In this document: positions 54,296 to 64,000 of the stretch, piece after piece
Position numbering within the stretch: position 1 is the stretch's first letter
Layout: each line of letters begins with the position of its first letter
NCBI GenBank assembly: GCA_964016985.1
Contig: OZ024828.1
Location: 82,874,308-82,938,307, forward strand
Direction of reading: 5' to 3'
DNA length: 64,000 nt
DNA from: Anodontia alba
Taxonomy: Eukaryota; Mollusca; Bivalvia; Lucinida; Lucinidae
Made by a program: the position numbers and the translations under genes
Notes under the pieces: model-generated
What the model saw: the letters and a program-made list of their open reading frames with translations, nothing else
Database searches by the model: none
What the model was told of the DNA's origin: nothing

Positions 54296-55988
54296 CGCCT
54301 CTGTTTTGTTGTCGTAATTAGGTTATGACAGGTATTGGCCAGATAAAGCCACAAAACGTTTCAGCTCTGAGTACTTGGAATAATATATATGATGAAAAGG
54401 CACGGAAGTTGATGACTGGGGAGAGGATAACTAAGGTATAGCAAATGTTTTCACAAATACTGGATAGTCTAAATGACTGTAAGAGGGGTGTCGAATTATT
54501 TTCTCGTGAAAATCAGATAAGACGACATAACTGGAAACGTGTTTTGACAGTAAAAGATCAAGGTCAAAACCAATCGATCCATTGTTAGTAAAGCAAAGTG
54601 AAATCACACTCGATTAAATGTGTCAGAACATATGTATATGATGCTTATAATTTTCATATTAGTACTCAATGTTCAATGAACTGACCTGTAATCTTGAAGC
54701 AAGCCAAAGTTAAAATCATTTCATGTGAAGTATAATAGAGCAAAGCGTTAAAAATATAATGTTGTAGTTAAATCTATCCATGTCCCTGACAGTTTTAAAT
54801 TCTTGAAATTAGGCTGCCAAATATCAACATTACTGTAACGTAAGATTATTGAATGATATCTTCGCATATCTTGCCTCAAAGTTTTAAGTAACAAGCTTAA
54901 GTCAGGCAGAAAACATGTAAGCAGCTTGTAAAAGGCTTCCAGATATTAATTTCACCTCATGTAAAAGATATAGAGTTATAAGTACTTGAAATTTATATGT
55001 TTAATGCTCTGAAATGAGTAATTCTCAAAAATAAGGGGACGTGTAATTCATGCTATAGAGGAGCAATTCAAAAAAATAAGATTTAACGTATTATAGTAAT
55101 GCATCTATATAATATGAATGATGAAAACAAAACTGTAATAAAGGCGTATTTCGGTTTTTCGTAAAGTCAGTCCTCTGAAAACTTGAGAAAACTCACTGCC
55201 AAGATTATTGTTCTCTAACTCCTTTATACAGCTTCTTACAATAGAAATAATAACATGTATTTAAGTAGTTTGATATATGTATTCAAAGTCATATAAGATT
55301 ATAGAATTATAAAATAGCAGTAAGGCTGTCTGTCATATGACGTCGCTGTTATTCAGTGGATAACGTTGTGTCACAAAATTCGTATGATCACACGTTAAAT
55401 AACACTTTGGCGGGAACAAGTAACGTCATGACAACGTCCATATCAACCATGCATTTTCTATTGAACAATCGTCAACTTTAAAGGCGATAAAATCCCATTT
55501 GAAATGGTCATATGATAAACAAAATCTTAAACTCGAGAGCATTTCGTAAGAAATTTATGAAACTCGCCGAAGGCTCGTTACATAAATTTCATATGAAATG
55601 ACCACTCGTGTAAGATCCTCTATATTATATGCATTTGTTTATCACCGGTTGGGTTAGGGACGAAGCTACCCCACCCACTTAATTTGAAAATATCTTCCAA
55701 AAGATTGCCCCATTCCAATAAATAGTTTGCATACATAAGGGCTTATTTAAGAGGATTAAAAAGAAAATCGGTTTGGGTTCAAAAAACAGGTCTTATTGAC
55801 ACTGCCCCCTTTATGTCTAATTTATGTCTATGAGTTAATTTTCTTGTTCTTTTCAATGAAAGAACCGTCAATGTGCTATGCTGTGTCTTTTATTTATGGG
55901 GACTGGATACAGTAAGAAGATTTTCCGCCGTTATTTACAAGGGAGACAACTTTTGTTACTTCCTGTTTTGTCACCTGTTCATAAACCA
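54296..55988. other. AT-rich DNA, no gene recognised
   Basis: I found no ORF with motifs and no RNA gene. A palindromic stretch near 55545-55600 (TTTCGTAAGAAATTTATGAAA.. and ..ATAAATTTCATATGAAA) is a weak inverted repeat. Confidence 0.5.
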
Positions 55989-56080
55989 CCCTTCTGAAAC
56001 GGGTTTGCCTAAAAGGAATGAATTTGCTCCCCTGGGGATCAAATTATTTCCTTTTAGAGTGGACTATTATTCAGAAGGGA
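55989..56080. repeat. hairpin, TTTGCTCCC family
   Basis: Outer arms CCCTTCTGAA and TTCAGAAGGG enclose CTAAAAGGAATGAATTTGCTCC paired with a GGGGATCAAATTATTTCCTTTTAG stretch. Confidence 0.8.
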
Positions 56081-56765
56081 GGCTAAACAATTTTCATAGA
56101 TTTGTCTCCTTTAGAAGTATACCAATTCCCCTAAAAGAAGCCCTACGACAAATTCCAAACGCATTGCAATATGAAATATTCGTTTTGGCATTGGTATGGT
56201 GATCGGTTATTTTACGACTGGCGGAATGTTTGTTCTGTTTTGTAAGTCTACACCTTTAACATTTAAGGGGAATAATATACTATCAGTGGAGACAACTCTG
56301 TCAAAAATATGTTTCCTCCCATTTTCTCTTTAAGGAAAAAACTGCTTCTTGCACATTTGAAACTGGAGTAACGTATTATCTTAAAAGTAAACGCAAGTTT
56401 GCTGAAGAACATATCGTGACAAAACATGCATTGTGATGTACATTTGATCAAAAAAGGATACAGCTGGGCAGATAAGTGTAAAAATCGTGTACTCAGTGAA
56501 ACAAGCATAGAACTTTGCCCGCGTGTTCATCTTGTTCAACTTTCATGAAAAAGATCGTTGGCCATGTAAAATATTCAAAATGGCGGACAAAATGGCGACC
56601 GTTTTCAAGACTGCCGCTGTTCAAGATTTTAATCTACAGTTTTCTATCTAGAACTTTACAAAGTTGACCAATTTGAACGATTTTTGTGTCAAACTATTTG
56701 TTTTTAAACACAAGGACGCTAATCTTGCAATTATTTGGCATTTTTAAATTTTCCTTGATGACAAA

Positions 56766-57780
56766 AAAGGTAAGCGAAAAGTCCAGGGAGTGCCACAATC
56801 ACAAACCGCCGCAGGCCTTCCCAGACACCAAGAGGAAGAGGAAACCGACAAATCCAAACAAGCACAAATCAAACAAACGTACGAAAAGCACTAAGATTAG
56901 CTCTCTCTTCTGCTAAAAGGACTGTAAAACACACGAACAAAATGACACAAGGTAAGACATAGAACAAATCGCCTCGTAGAATAAACCACAAAGCAACAAA
57001 GAGTAAAACTAACACTGGGATCACCGCCCTTAGAACGGTCAGAAGAGTAAACCACCGAGGGATTTAAAGCACTTTTACAGCTAGCCAACTTCACCCTGGG
57101 ACCCTATGCTCTCTTAATACAGAAATACATAAACATAAAAAAAATCGGTTCGCATAAAGGCTCCCAACTCAGTCAATGCATCAAAGCGAAAACATAAAAA
57201 TCAAATTAATCACTATAATAAAAAAGACGAGTACTCATGGCTAATTCTACTGTATGCCAGAGTAAATGAAAACCACGGCGGGCCAAGCTATTGTCAAGCC
57301 CAAACCCACCGGTTAAAGTTTTACGAAGAGGCCGTCATTGAGTCTGAGGCCCGAACCGCCGTTGTGCAATTAAAGAATGAAGCATTGCCATCAACAACGA
57401 TTGGGTTGACTAGGCATGCAGTCTGCCGCATAATATCCAGACTATATCCATTTCTTTTGTAACGGTTAATAAAATTTCTGAATTGCTCCGAAAAGTTAGA
57501 TTTTCCTACAATTTTTCTAAATCTGTTCACTAAGTCACCGTAAAATTCTGGTTCCGATATACCTTGTTGCAGAAGTGTTTTCATACTGACGATATACTTT
57601 TCTACCAAGGCACTGTGTCTGCGATAAAATTTCGAAAACACCTTACGAAGTTTAAAATAACGATAGCCCTGCCTAGAAGTTTGGCAGTTAGGGCTTTATT
57701 ACGGTAGTTAAATTCACTAGGATTTGAAGAAACTCTGGCGAATCTAATAAGTTGAGATATGTATACCCCATATGAGGTAC
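56766..57780 (-). mobile_element. PLE copy J
   Basis: Begins at the terminus ACAAAAAAGGTAAGCGAAAAG and covers the 3' region. It also covers the ORF end (minus-strand FSKFYRRHSALVEKY, YGDLVNRFRKIVGKSNF, ending SDSMTASS) and breaks at CATATGAGGTAC (57780), within the DVPRRTSYG segment of the ORF. Several deletions lie within the 3' region. Confidence 0.85.
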
Positions 57781-58149
57781 AAAACCTGCAAAAAAATATC
57801 TGCCGTGTTCCCAGCTCGTATCAACACAGGAATTGCTAAGAGGTTTGTTGGTTTGTTTGAAAAACTGAGGGGCTTATTGATGTAGATCTCCACATTTGCA
57901 GCTGATCAACTCTGTATATTAAGGAGTTAACTCTGTAACACTTGCACCTTCCACGACATTTCATCAGGCAGCCACAGTTTTTAGCTGTAGAAAACTCCCG
58001 GCAACGGGTGATAATGTTGTCTAATAGGACTCAACTTCTGTCTGACGTTTTATCGACTTGTTTCAAATGCAGCCTGCCTGGTATGCAACAAGCTTAGTGT
58101 GCTAAAACAGAGCCAGTCGAGTTGGAGGAATTGTATCATACGATCTCAA

Positions 58150-60637
58150 TACTATTTTTCTATCATCAATAACTGGTGGATGCATACTCAGCTTTGGGTT
58201 TTTTTGTGCTTCAGGGTACACATTCCATGTTTGCCAGGCCACCTTCTATTTTCCACGAAAAGCTCACACAATGTCACAGCCTGTAAAAGCATGGAAGAAG
58301 GGAAAGCCTTCGAATTTTCTAAGCCAGTTGCATGACAAACAGCATGTAATGGAATGACTCCATCGAGGCCCATTTGTGAATTGAACACAACGCAATCTTT
58401 CAGGGTTACTATAATTGTATTTTGTATACGTTAGTCTGCTAAAAAGTTGAAGAGGTATATCTTGTTTTCACCGTCTGTCAAGGAGCTATGCCAATTCGGG
58501 GTGGGAGTGAAGGAATCTTCCCTGTCTGAGTCATTCTGCGTCTACTTCCATTGCCCAGCTGGTCCTAGTCCCGGCGTTTAGCCAAGTAGACGTCAAAGAC
58601 AATATCTGTCCTCCTGTAAGCAGAGCAGAAAGACTGTACTTTGGGGACTACATCGAGGACATATTCTCCAAATGCCCTTTGTGCTCGGGGTTGTGGTGAT
58701 TTCCAGAGGACGCTGAGTCAGTCTCTGCAACGGCCTCTGTCCAACTACTTGACTGAAGGAGATTGCCAATGGACTTCAAAGGTGCAATTTCTATGTGAAG
58801 AATGCCAAAAGATATTTGCATACTCGTCTTTGCCATACTGATCAGGCCCCTGCTATTGTATTTGTGTCATTTTTGCGTAGATTGTCTGGTCGGCAGCGAT
58901 AGATAAGGGTGTCCGATCTGAGTTTAGATATGTAACTGCGTTTTTAACTCTGTCCATCACGTGGCGTAGTGTAGCTACCAAGTGTGCTTATCCACGCAGA
59001 AGGTATAAAAGCGAAGTAATGAATTTTTCAAATACTTAAAACATATCCTTTGATGAGTGATGTGCAGGCCATGTAATGTTGAGATTTGCATCATCCATCT
59101 ATGCATTAACACTAATCTTCTCCAGCCATCCAAATTTATATGCAAGTTGTAGGCAGACATGATCTGTTTCTAGGTTTCATTCTCGGAGCAGAAGGATGCA
59201 CTTTTTCACACTGTGATCTCTGATTGAAAAGGGCTCTCGTTTTTCACCTTCATTTATTTGAGTTGGGTAATGAAGGAGGCATATGCAATGAGAAGGATAT
59301 GCAAAAGAAGCGATGTCTGTGGCAGTTGTTGGATTATGGTCTAGGTTGTCCATAGCTGCTGCAGTGAAGAGTCGTTTTCTTAGAATAGATGCACACGCCA
59401 TTCCTTCTTCTAAGTACCTTCCTACGGCTGCGTCTCCTAATTGCGCAGAGACTTCAAGAATTCTGTCATAAGTGATGCTAAGACCACGATCATGAAGCAG
59501 GTCAATGAGAATTTCTTACGTGTCTAAGCATAGACGGACATGCCAATGAAGACTGGAAACGAACTCTCATGTTATTTTGAATATCCTTAATGCCCCTTCG
59601 CGGTATCTAAAACATCAGTTATATTGCAATAGCTGTGTCATATCCAAACCAGTCTAAGAATGGCATCAAATCTTCATTGAGACTTGATATCAACACATGT
59701 TCTGTCATGCAAATAAACTCTAGCAGTGCTGCTTGCAGTGAATCTTCCGCATATTCTTCATAGAATCTACCACCAAATGCAAACCCCTGGCTTATCATTT
59801 GTTTTCGCAATATCTTTGCAGCCTTGTTAAGTATTATGAAGTTTGCTGGCCGTAAAAGTGCTTTAAACCCCCAACCCCACCCCACCCCCCGGTTTACTCT
59901 ACTGACCGTTATAAGCCGGTGGTTTCGGTGATGGTCTTACTCTTTGCTGCATTGTAGTTTATTCTACGAGGCGATTCGTTTTATGTCTTATCTTGTATCA
60001 TTTTGTTCTTGTGTTTTTCAGTCCTTTTAGCATTGCGATTACCTCGCTTGGGGAAGAGAGAGCAAATCTTAGTGCTTTTCGTACGTTTGTTCGATTTGTG
60101 CTTGTTTTGGATTTGTCGGTTTCCTCTTCCTCCTGGTGTCTGGGAAGGGCTGCGGTTTGTGATTGTGGCACTCCCTGGACTTTTCTCGTATCTTTGTTTT
60201 TTAGAATAATCTGTAGTGTGTGAAAGGAATAAGCCAACCTCATTTGCAAAGGCCAAGAAAACATTTCTTCCACTTTTATGAGCTTCAGCTCAGAAATTTC
60301 TTACAACAGCGTTTCCTTAAGCCTTGTTGACTGAATAGCCATTTGTATTCCAAACTGATCAAGACATCTTGCAAGGTCTGCAAACTTGAATTCCAGACCC
60401 TCTGTGCTTGATTTGGTCGCAAACATATACGCAAGGAGCTCTTAGAGCACAAGCGGGCGGATTCCATTCTCGTGACTGCTTCTGGCTTTGTTTTGATAGC
60501 TAATTGATGGGTTCTTTTTTATTGAAAAAGCTGTCAGACATGGTAAATGATAGCTAATCTCTTGAGTCTCGATATTCCCACTACTCAATCTTGCAAGTAG
60601 TTTTCCATCTTTTAGAAATCTTGTGCATTATTTTTAA
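58150..60637 (-). pseudogene. decayed copy of a multicopy invertebrate gene family, function unknown
   Basis: In minus-strand order the segments are: CTRFLKDGKLLARLSSGN..YHLPCLTAF (60630-60530); FKFADLARCLDQFGIQM and STRLKETLL (60400-60300); VFLAFANEVGLFLSHTTDYS (60260-60200); then PLE copy K; KAAKILRKQMISQGFAFGGRFYEEYAEDSLQAALLEFIC (59830-59700) in shorter blocks; ITYDRILEVSAQLGDAAVG (59500-59440); and AMDNLDHNPTTAT (59355-59315). After these come NITWPAHHSS, LLYLLRG.AHLVATLRHVMD, FGILHIEIAPLKSIGN (58810), DIVFDVYLAKRRD (58600) and PLHAVCHATGLENSKAF (58360). From memory, these match an abundant uncharacterised family in bivalve and cnidarian genomes with motifs DNIDHNPT and HA-TGCDT. Stops and frameshifts throughout show it is a pseudogene. 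Function is unknown and it may itself be part of a mobile element. Confidence 0.75.
59838..60197 (+). mobile_element. PLE copy K, inside the decayed gene
   Basis: Begins GAAGTTTGCTGGCCGTAAAAG, includes an altered C/A tract at 59870-59890, and ends CTTTTCTCGTATCTTTGTTTTTT. The host codons continue on both sides (HTTDYS to the right, LNKAAKILRK to the left). Confidence 0.85.
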
Positions 60638-61080
60638 AAAAGGTAAAAGTCAAGGGAGTGCCACAATCACAAACCGCAGTCCTTCCCAGACCCCAAGAGG
60701 AAGAGGAAACCGACAAATCGAAACAAGCACAAATCGAACAATCGTACGAAAAGCACTAAGATTAGCTCTCTCTTCCCCAAGCGAGGTAATCGCAATATTA
60801 AAAGGACTGAAAAACACAAGAACAAAATGACACACGGAAAGACATACAACAAATCGCCTCGTAGAATAAACCAAAAAGCTACAAAGAGTAAGACTAACAC
60901 CGGGACCACCGCCTTAGAACGGTCAGTAGAGCAACCACCGGTGGGTTTAAAGCACTTTTACAGCCATCTAACTTCACCCTGGGTTCCGATGCTACTCTTA
61001 ATACAGAAACACATAAAATTCGGTTCGCATAAAGGCTCCCAACTCAGTCAATGCATCAAAGCGAAAACATAAAAATCAAA
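60638..61080 (-). mobile_element. PLE copy L
   Basis: Terminus AAAAAAGGTAAAAGTCAAGGG at 60638. It covers the 3' region only and ends near AAAAATCAAAT (61080). It adjoins the first recognised codons (CTRFLKDG) of the decayed gene, so it either interrupts that gene or lies at its edge. Confidence 0.85.
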
Positions 61081-61840
61081 TCACAGACTATAATAGTAAC
61101 AGAAATATGCACTATTTCAGCTTAGCCTATTCAAAAGCGTATGGGACCATATTTGACCTTGCCGTTAAGTATGTCAGGGTCAACCAGGGTCATCATTTAT
61201 ATATACTTTTTAGAGCTGGAGTCTCAAATGCTTCATACCTATTTTCAAGGCAATAGGCGCAATTGTTCTGAAGAGGTATTTTTTTAGGTTTTTATCTTGT
61301 GTGGGCATAGCGGCCATCTTGGTCATCTGATCTGGACTGCTTGAATGTCTTTGCATTCTCTCATCTCACATAGGCTTTTTTCTAAATATAATTTTAATTA
61401 GTTTAACAGTTTGTAAGAAAAAAGGGCTTTCAATATATTTAATCGAGGAACTTTTGGCTTACGTCACTAAATGACCTTGACCTTTAGCATTCATAGGGGT
61501 TGACGTTGACCAGTTGTTTTGGAGAAGATATTTATGCTCCCGTCTGTCTATTCGAAGAATGATGGAAGGGCATTAAGTTTTACCACTGTCCGTTGGTCCG
61601 TGCTAAAAATACGTCCAAGCCAGAACTCTTTAAACGTATGGGCTAATTCATATCGAGACAATGTGTCGCGAACAATTCGAGTCACTGAATTAACCATAGC
61701 GCCAGGTCAGGAGGCAAAGGAGGATACTTTAGGGACGTCTTTTCTATCTTCTAAAAAAATATATTGAGTGCACTCATTAGAATCGCATCGATGATGCGAT
61801 TCTAATTTCCCACAACATTCATTTATATTTTAAAATAAGA
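61081..61840. other. AT-rich DNA with a GAGGCG-like hairpin
   Basis: No gene was seen. A hairpin ATTAGAATCGCATC/GATGCGATTCTAAT with a 3-base loop lies at 61777-61807, and the ATTTGACCTTG and GACCTTGACC words typical of bivalve repeats are present. Confidence 0.55.
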
Positions 61841-62800
61841 GGGCCAAGATGAACATGTATCGCTCACCTGATTACCAGGCAAGTTTCGAGACAGTTGGGC
61901 TTTCGGTTCAAGAGAAGAAGTTCAATATAGATTTTCAAGGTGGCAGCCATGGCGGCCACCTTGGACTTACAAAACGATTTTAACTATTTTTATCTACACG
62001 TCACCTCAATACTTCCAGTGAAGTTTCGAGTCAATTGACCTTTTGGTTAAGGAGACGAAAATCGAAATAGTTTTTCAAGGTGGCGCCCATGGCAGTCATC
62101 TTGGAATTCCAAGTAGAGAATTCTAGCTATTTTTTATCTACAAATGGCCCCAATATTTTCTATCAAGTTTTTATTTCTATCAAGAGTCAGATAAGCTTTT
62201 GAGTCAAGGAGAAGATTTTTTTTAACTAGATTTGCATGATAGCAGCCGTGGCGTCCATCTTGGATTTCCGATCGAACGATTTTAGCCATTTTTAATCTAT
62301 AAGTCACCCTGATACTTTCTACCAATTTACGTGTCAATCGGCCCTTCGCTTCAGGAGAAAAAGTTCAAAATAGATTTTCAACATGGCGGCTATTGTGACC
62401 TTTAAGATTTGTGATCGGAACGCTTTTTGGTATTTTTGATTTACATGTCTTTTCGATACTTCAAGTTTGGAGTCAAGTGGCCTTTCCGTTCAAAATAGAT
62501 TTTCAAGATGGCGACTCAGACAGTCATCTTGGATTACCAATCGGAAGAAGTTAGCTATTTTTAAACTACAAGTCTTGCCAATACTTCCTACCAAGTTTCG
62601 AGTCAGTTGGCCTTTCGATACATGAGACGTTCAAAATGCTCGTAGATTTTCAAGATGGCTGCCATGTCGGCATTCTTGGATTTCCAATCGGAACAATTTT
62701 AGCTACCTGTGATCTACAAGTTGCCCCAATACTTTCTACTGTGCTTCAAGTCAATTGACCTTTTCCATTCAAGAGGCAAAATTCAAAATAGAATTTCAAA
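61841..62800 (-). repeat. GGCCATCTTGG-type tandem array, about 145-bp units
   Basis: Six to seven units with CAAGATGGCGGCC or AAGGTGGCAGCC, ATCTTGGATTTCCGATCGGAA, TTTTTAATCTACAAGTC, AATACTTTCTACCAAGTTT and GAGTCAATTGGCCTTTCGG. Orientation is opposite to the copies around the fold-back element. The left edge AGAGGGCCAAGATGAACATG..CGCTCACCTG mirrors 51995-52010. Confidence 0.85.
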
Positions 62801-64000
62801 AAAGGTAAGAAAAGTCCAGGGAGTGCCACAATCACAAACCGCAGTCCTTCCCAGACCCCAAGAGGAAGAGGAAACCGACAAATCGAAACAAGCACAAACA
62901 GAACGAACGTACGAAAAGCACTAAGATTAGCTCTCTCTCTCTTCCCCAAGCGAGGTAATCGCAATAATAAAAGGACTTAAAAACACAATAACAAAATGAC
63001 ACACGGAAAGACATACAACAAAGCGCCTCGTAGAATAAACCAAAAAGCAACAAAGAGTCAGACTAACACCGGGACCACCGCCTTAGAACGGTCAGTAGAG
63101 CAACCACCGGGGGTTTAAAGCACTTTTACAGCTAGCTGACTTCACCCTGGGTCCCGATGCTACTCTAAATACAGAAATACATAAAAATTCGGTTCGCATA
63201 AAGGCTCCCAACACAGTCAATGCATCAAAGCGAAAACATAAAAATCAAATTAATCACTATAATAAACAAAGACGAGTACTCATGGCTAATTCTACTGTAT
63301 GCCAGAGTAAATGAAAACCAATAGTTGAACCACGGCGGGCCAAGCCAAAGACATATCGTCAAGCCCAAACCCACTGGTTAAAGTTTTACGAAGAGGCCGT
63401 CATTGAGTCTGAGGCCCGAACCGCCGTCGTGCAATCAAAGAGTGAAGCATAGCCATCAACAATGATTAGGTTGACAACTAGGCATGCAGTCTGCCGCATA
63501 ATATCCAGGCTATAGCCAATTCTTTTATACGGTTAATAAGTGTTCTGAATTGCTCCGAAAAGTTAGATTGACCTATATTTTTTTCTAAATCTGTACACTA
63601 AGTCACCGTAAAATTCGGGTTCCGATATACCTTGTTGCAGAAGTGTTTTCAGACTGACGCTATATTTTTCTAACAAGGCACTGTGTCTGCGATAAAATTT
63701 CGAAAACGCCTTACGAAGTTTAAAATAACGATAGCCCTGCCTAAGAAGTTTGGCAGTAAGGGCTTTATTACGGTAGTTAAAGTCATTAAGATTTGAAGAA
63801 GCTCTGGCGAATCTTATAAGTTGAGATACCCCATATGAGGTACGCCGGGGGACATCGCCATCCAGAAAAAGGGAAATTGACTATATCAAAATCAAAATGG
63901 TCCCGTTTATCATAAATTTTGGTGGAAACTGTACCATTAGATATACTTAGATTCAAATCCAAAAAAAGGTGCCTCGATATCGGAAGAATTTGCTCTATTC
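62801..64000 (-). mobile_element. PLE copy M, running off the window
   Basis: Terminus AAAAAAGGTAAGAAAAGTCC. It is continuous through the 3' region and the ORF end (minus-strand YRYFKLRKAFSKFYRRHSAL, YGVSQLIRFARASSNL, KIYDKR) to the edge. At the right end the RT motifs have not yet been reached. It is among the least rearranged copies. It inserted into the end of the GGCCATCTTGG array. Confidence 0.88.

Noticed and set aside
58099..58841. Plus-strand ORFs as independent genes
   Set aside because: They are antisense shadows of the decayed minus-strand family, whose motifs are recognisable while theirs are not.

Overview
This window is animal nuclear DNA, most probably from a marine bivalve mollusc. 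The evidence is split genes, dense retroelement and inverted-repeat content, and several dispersed repeats I know from bivalve genomes: the GCAAACAG fold-back, the GGCCATCTTGG tandem unit with the GTGAGCGAT edge, and the CCTTGACC repeats. I cannot fix the species. No bacterial gene organisation is present, and most ORFs longer than 60 codons are chance readings of repeats.

Only one gene looks intact: a Golgi beta-1,6-N-acetylglucosaminyltransferase of the GCNT family on the minus strand. Its three coding exons (16295-15370, 14366-14140, 2214-1898) join in phase to give 489 residues. Intron 1 is about 1.0 kb. Intron 2 is about 11.9 kb and holds a decayed RTE-like LINE (about 5.2-13.5 kb) that has itself been hit repeatedly by one Penelope-like element (PLE) family. 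A 151-bp hAT-like MITE sits exactly on the exon-1 splice donor and has duplicated it.

Layout from left to right: 1-16.4 kb is the GCNT gene with nested elements. At 17.4-17.9 kb is a miniature LTR element (TRIM) with PBS, PPT and target-site duplication, whose LTRs contain a tRNA-like Pol III promoter. At 19.0-28.7 kb are a minisatellite, PLE copies, a minus-strand LINE lacking its RT, and the start of a plus-strand I-like LINE split by a PLE. That LINE continues to about 31.9 kb (RT with a mutated FADD box, RNase H, C-terminal domain). At 32.8-33.2 kb is another LINE tail. At 33.2-38.6 kb are MITEs and low-copy repeats.

The most striking object spans 38,663-51,440: a 12.8-kb fold-back element. 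Two arms of about 3 kb are built of 45-53-bp subrepeats organised in a 286-bp higher-order repeat and lie in inverted orientation around a 6.5-kb loop. The extreme ends are near-identical inverted repeats, flanked by an 8-bp direct duplication (AAAATCGT) inside one unit of a bivalve tandem repeat. The loop carries a GC-rich tandem repeat, a 2.7-kb TTAGGG-like degenerate array and older MITEs.

From 52 kb to the end are unannotated AT-rich DNA, a TIR element with a nested perfect hairpin (54.0-54.3 kb), a decayed copy of a multicopy invertebrate gene (60.6-58.2 kb, minus) also interrupted by a PLE, the GGCCATCTTGG tandem array, and a PLE copy running off the right edge. At least 13 PLE copies share one 3' end and differ in 5' truncation. 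All coordinates of repeat edges are read by eye and may be off by a few bases.
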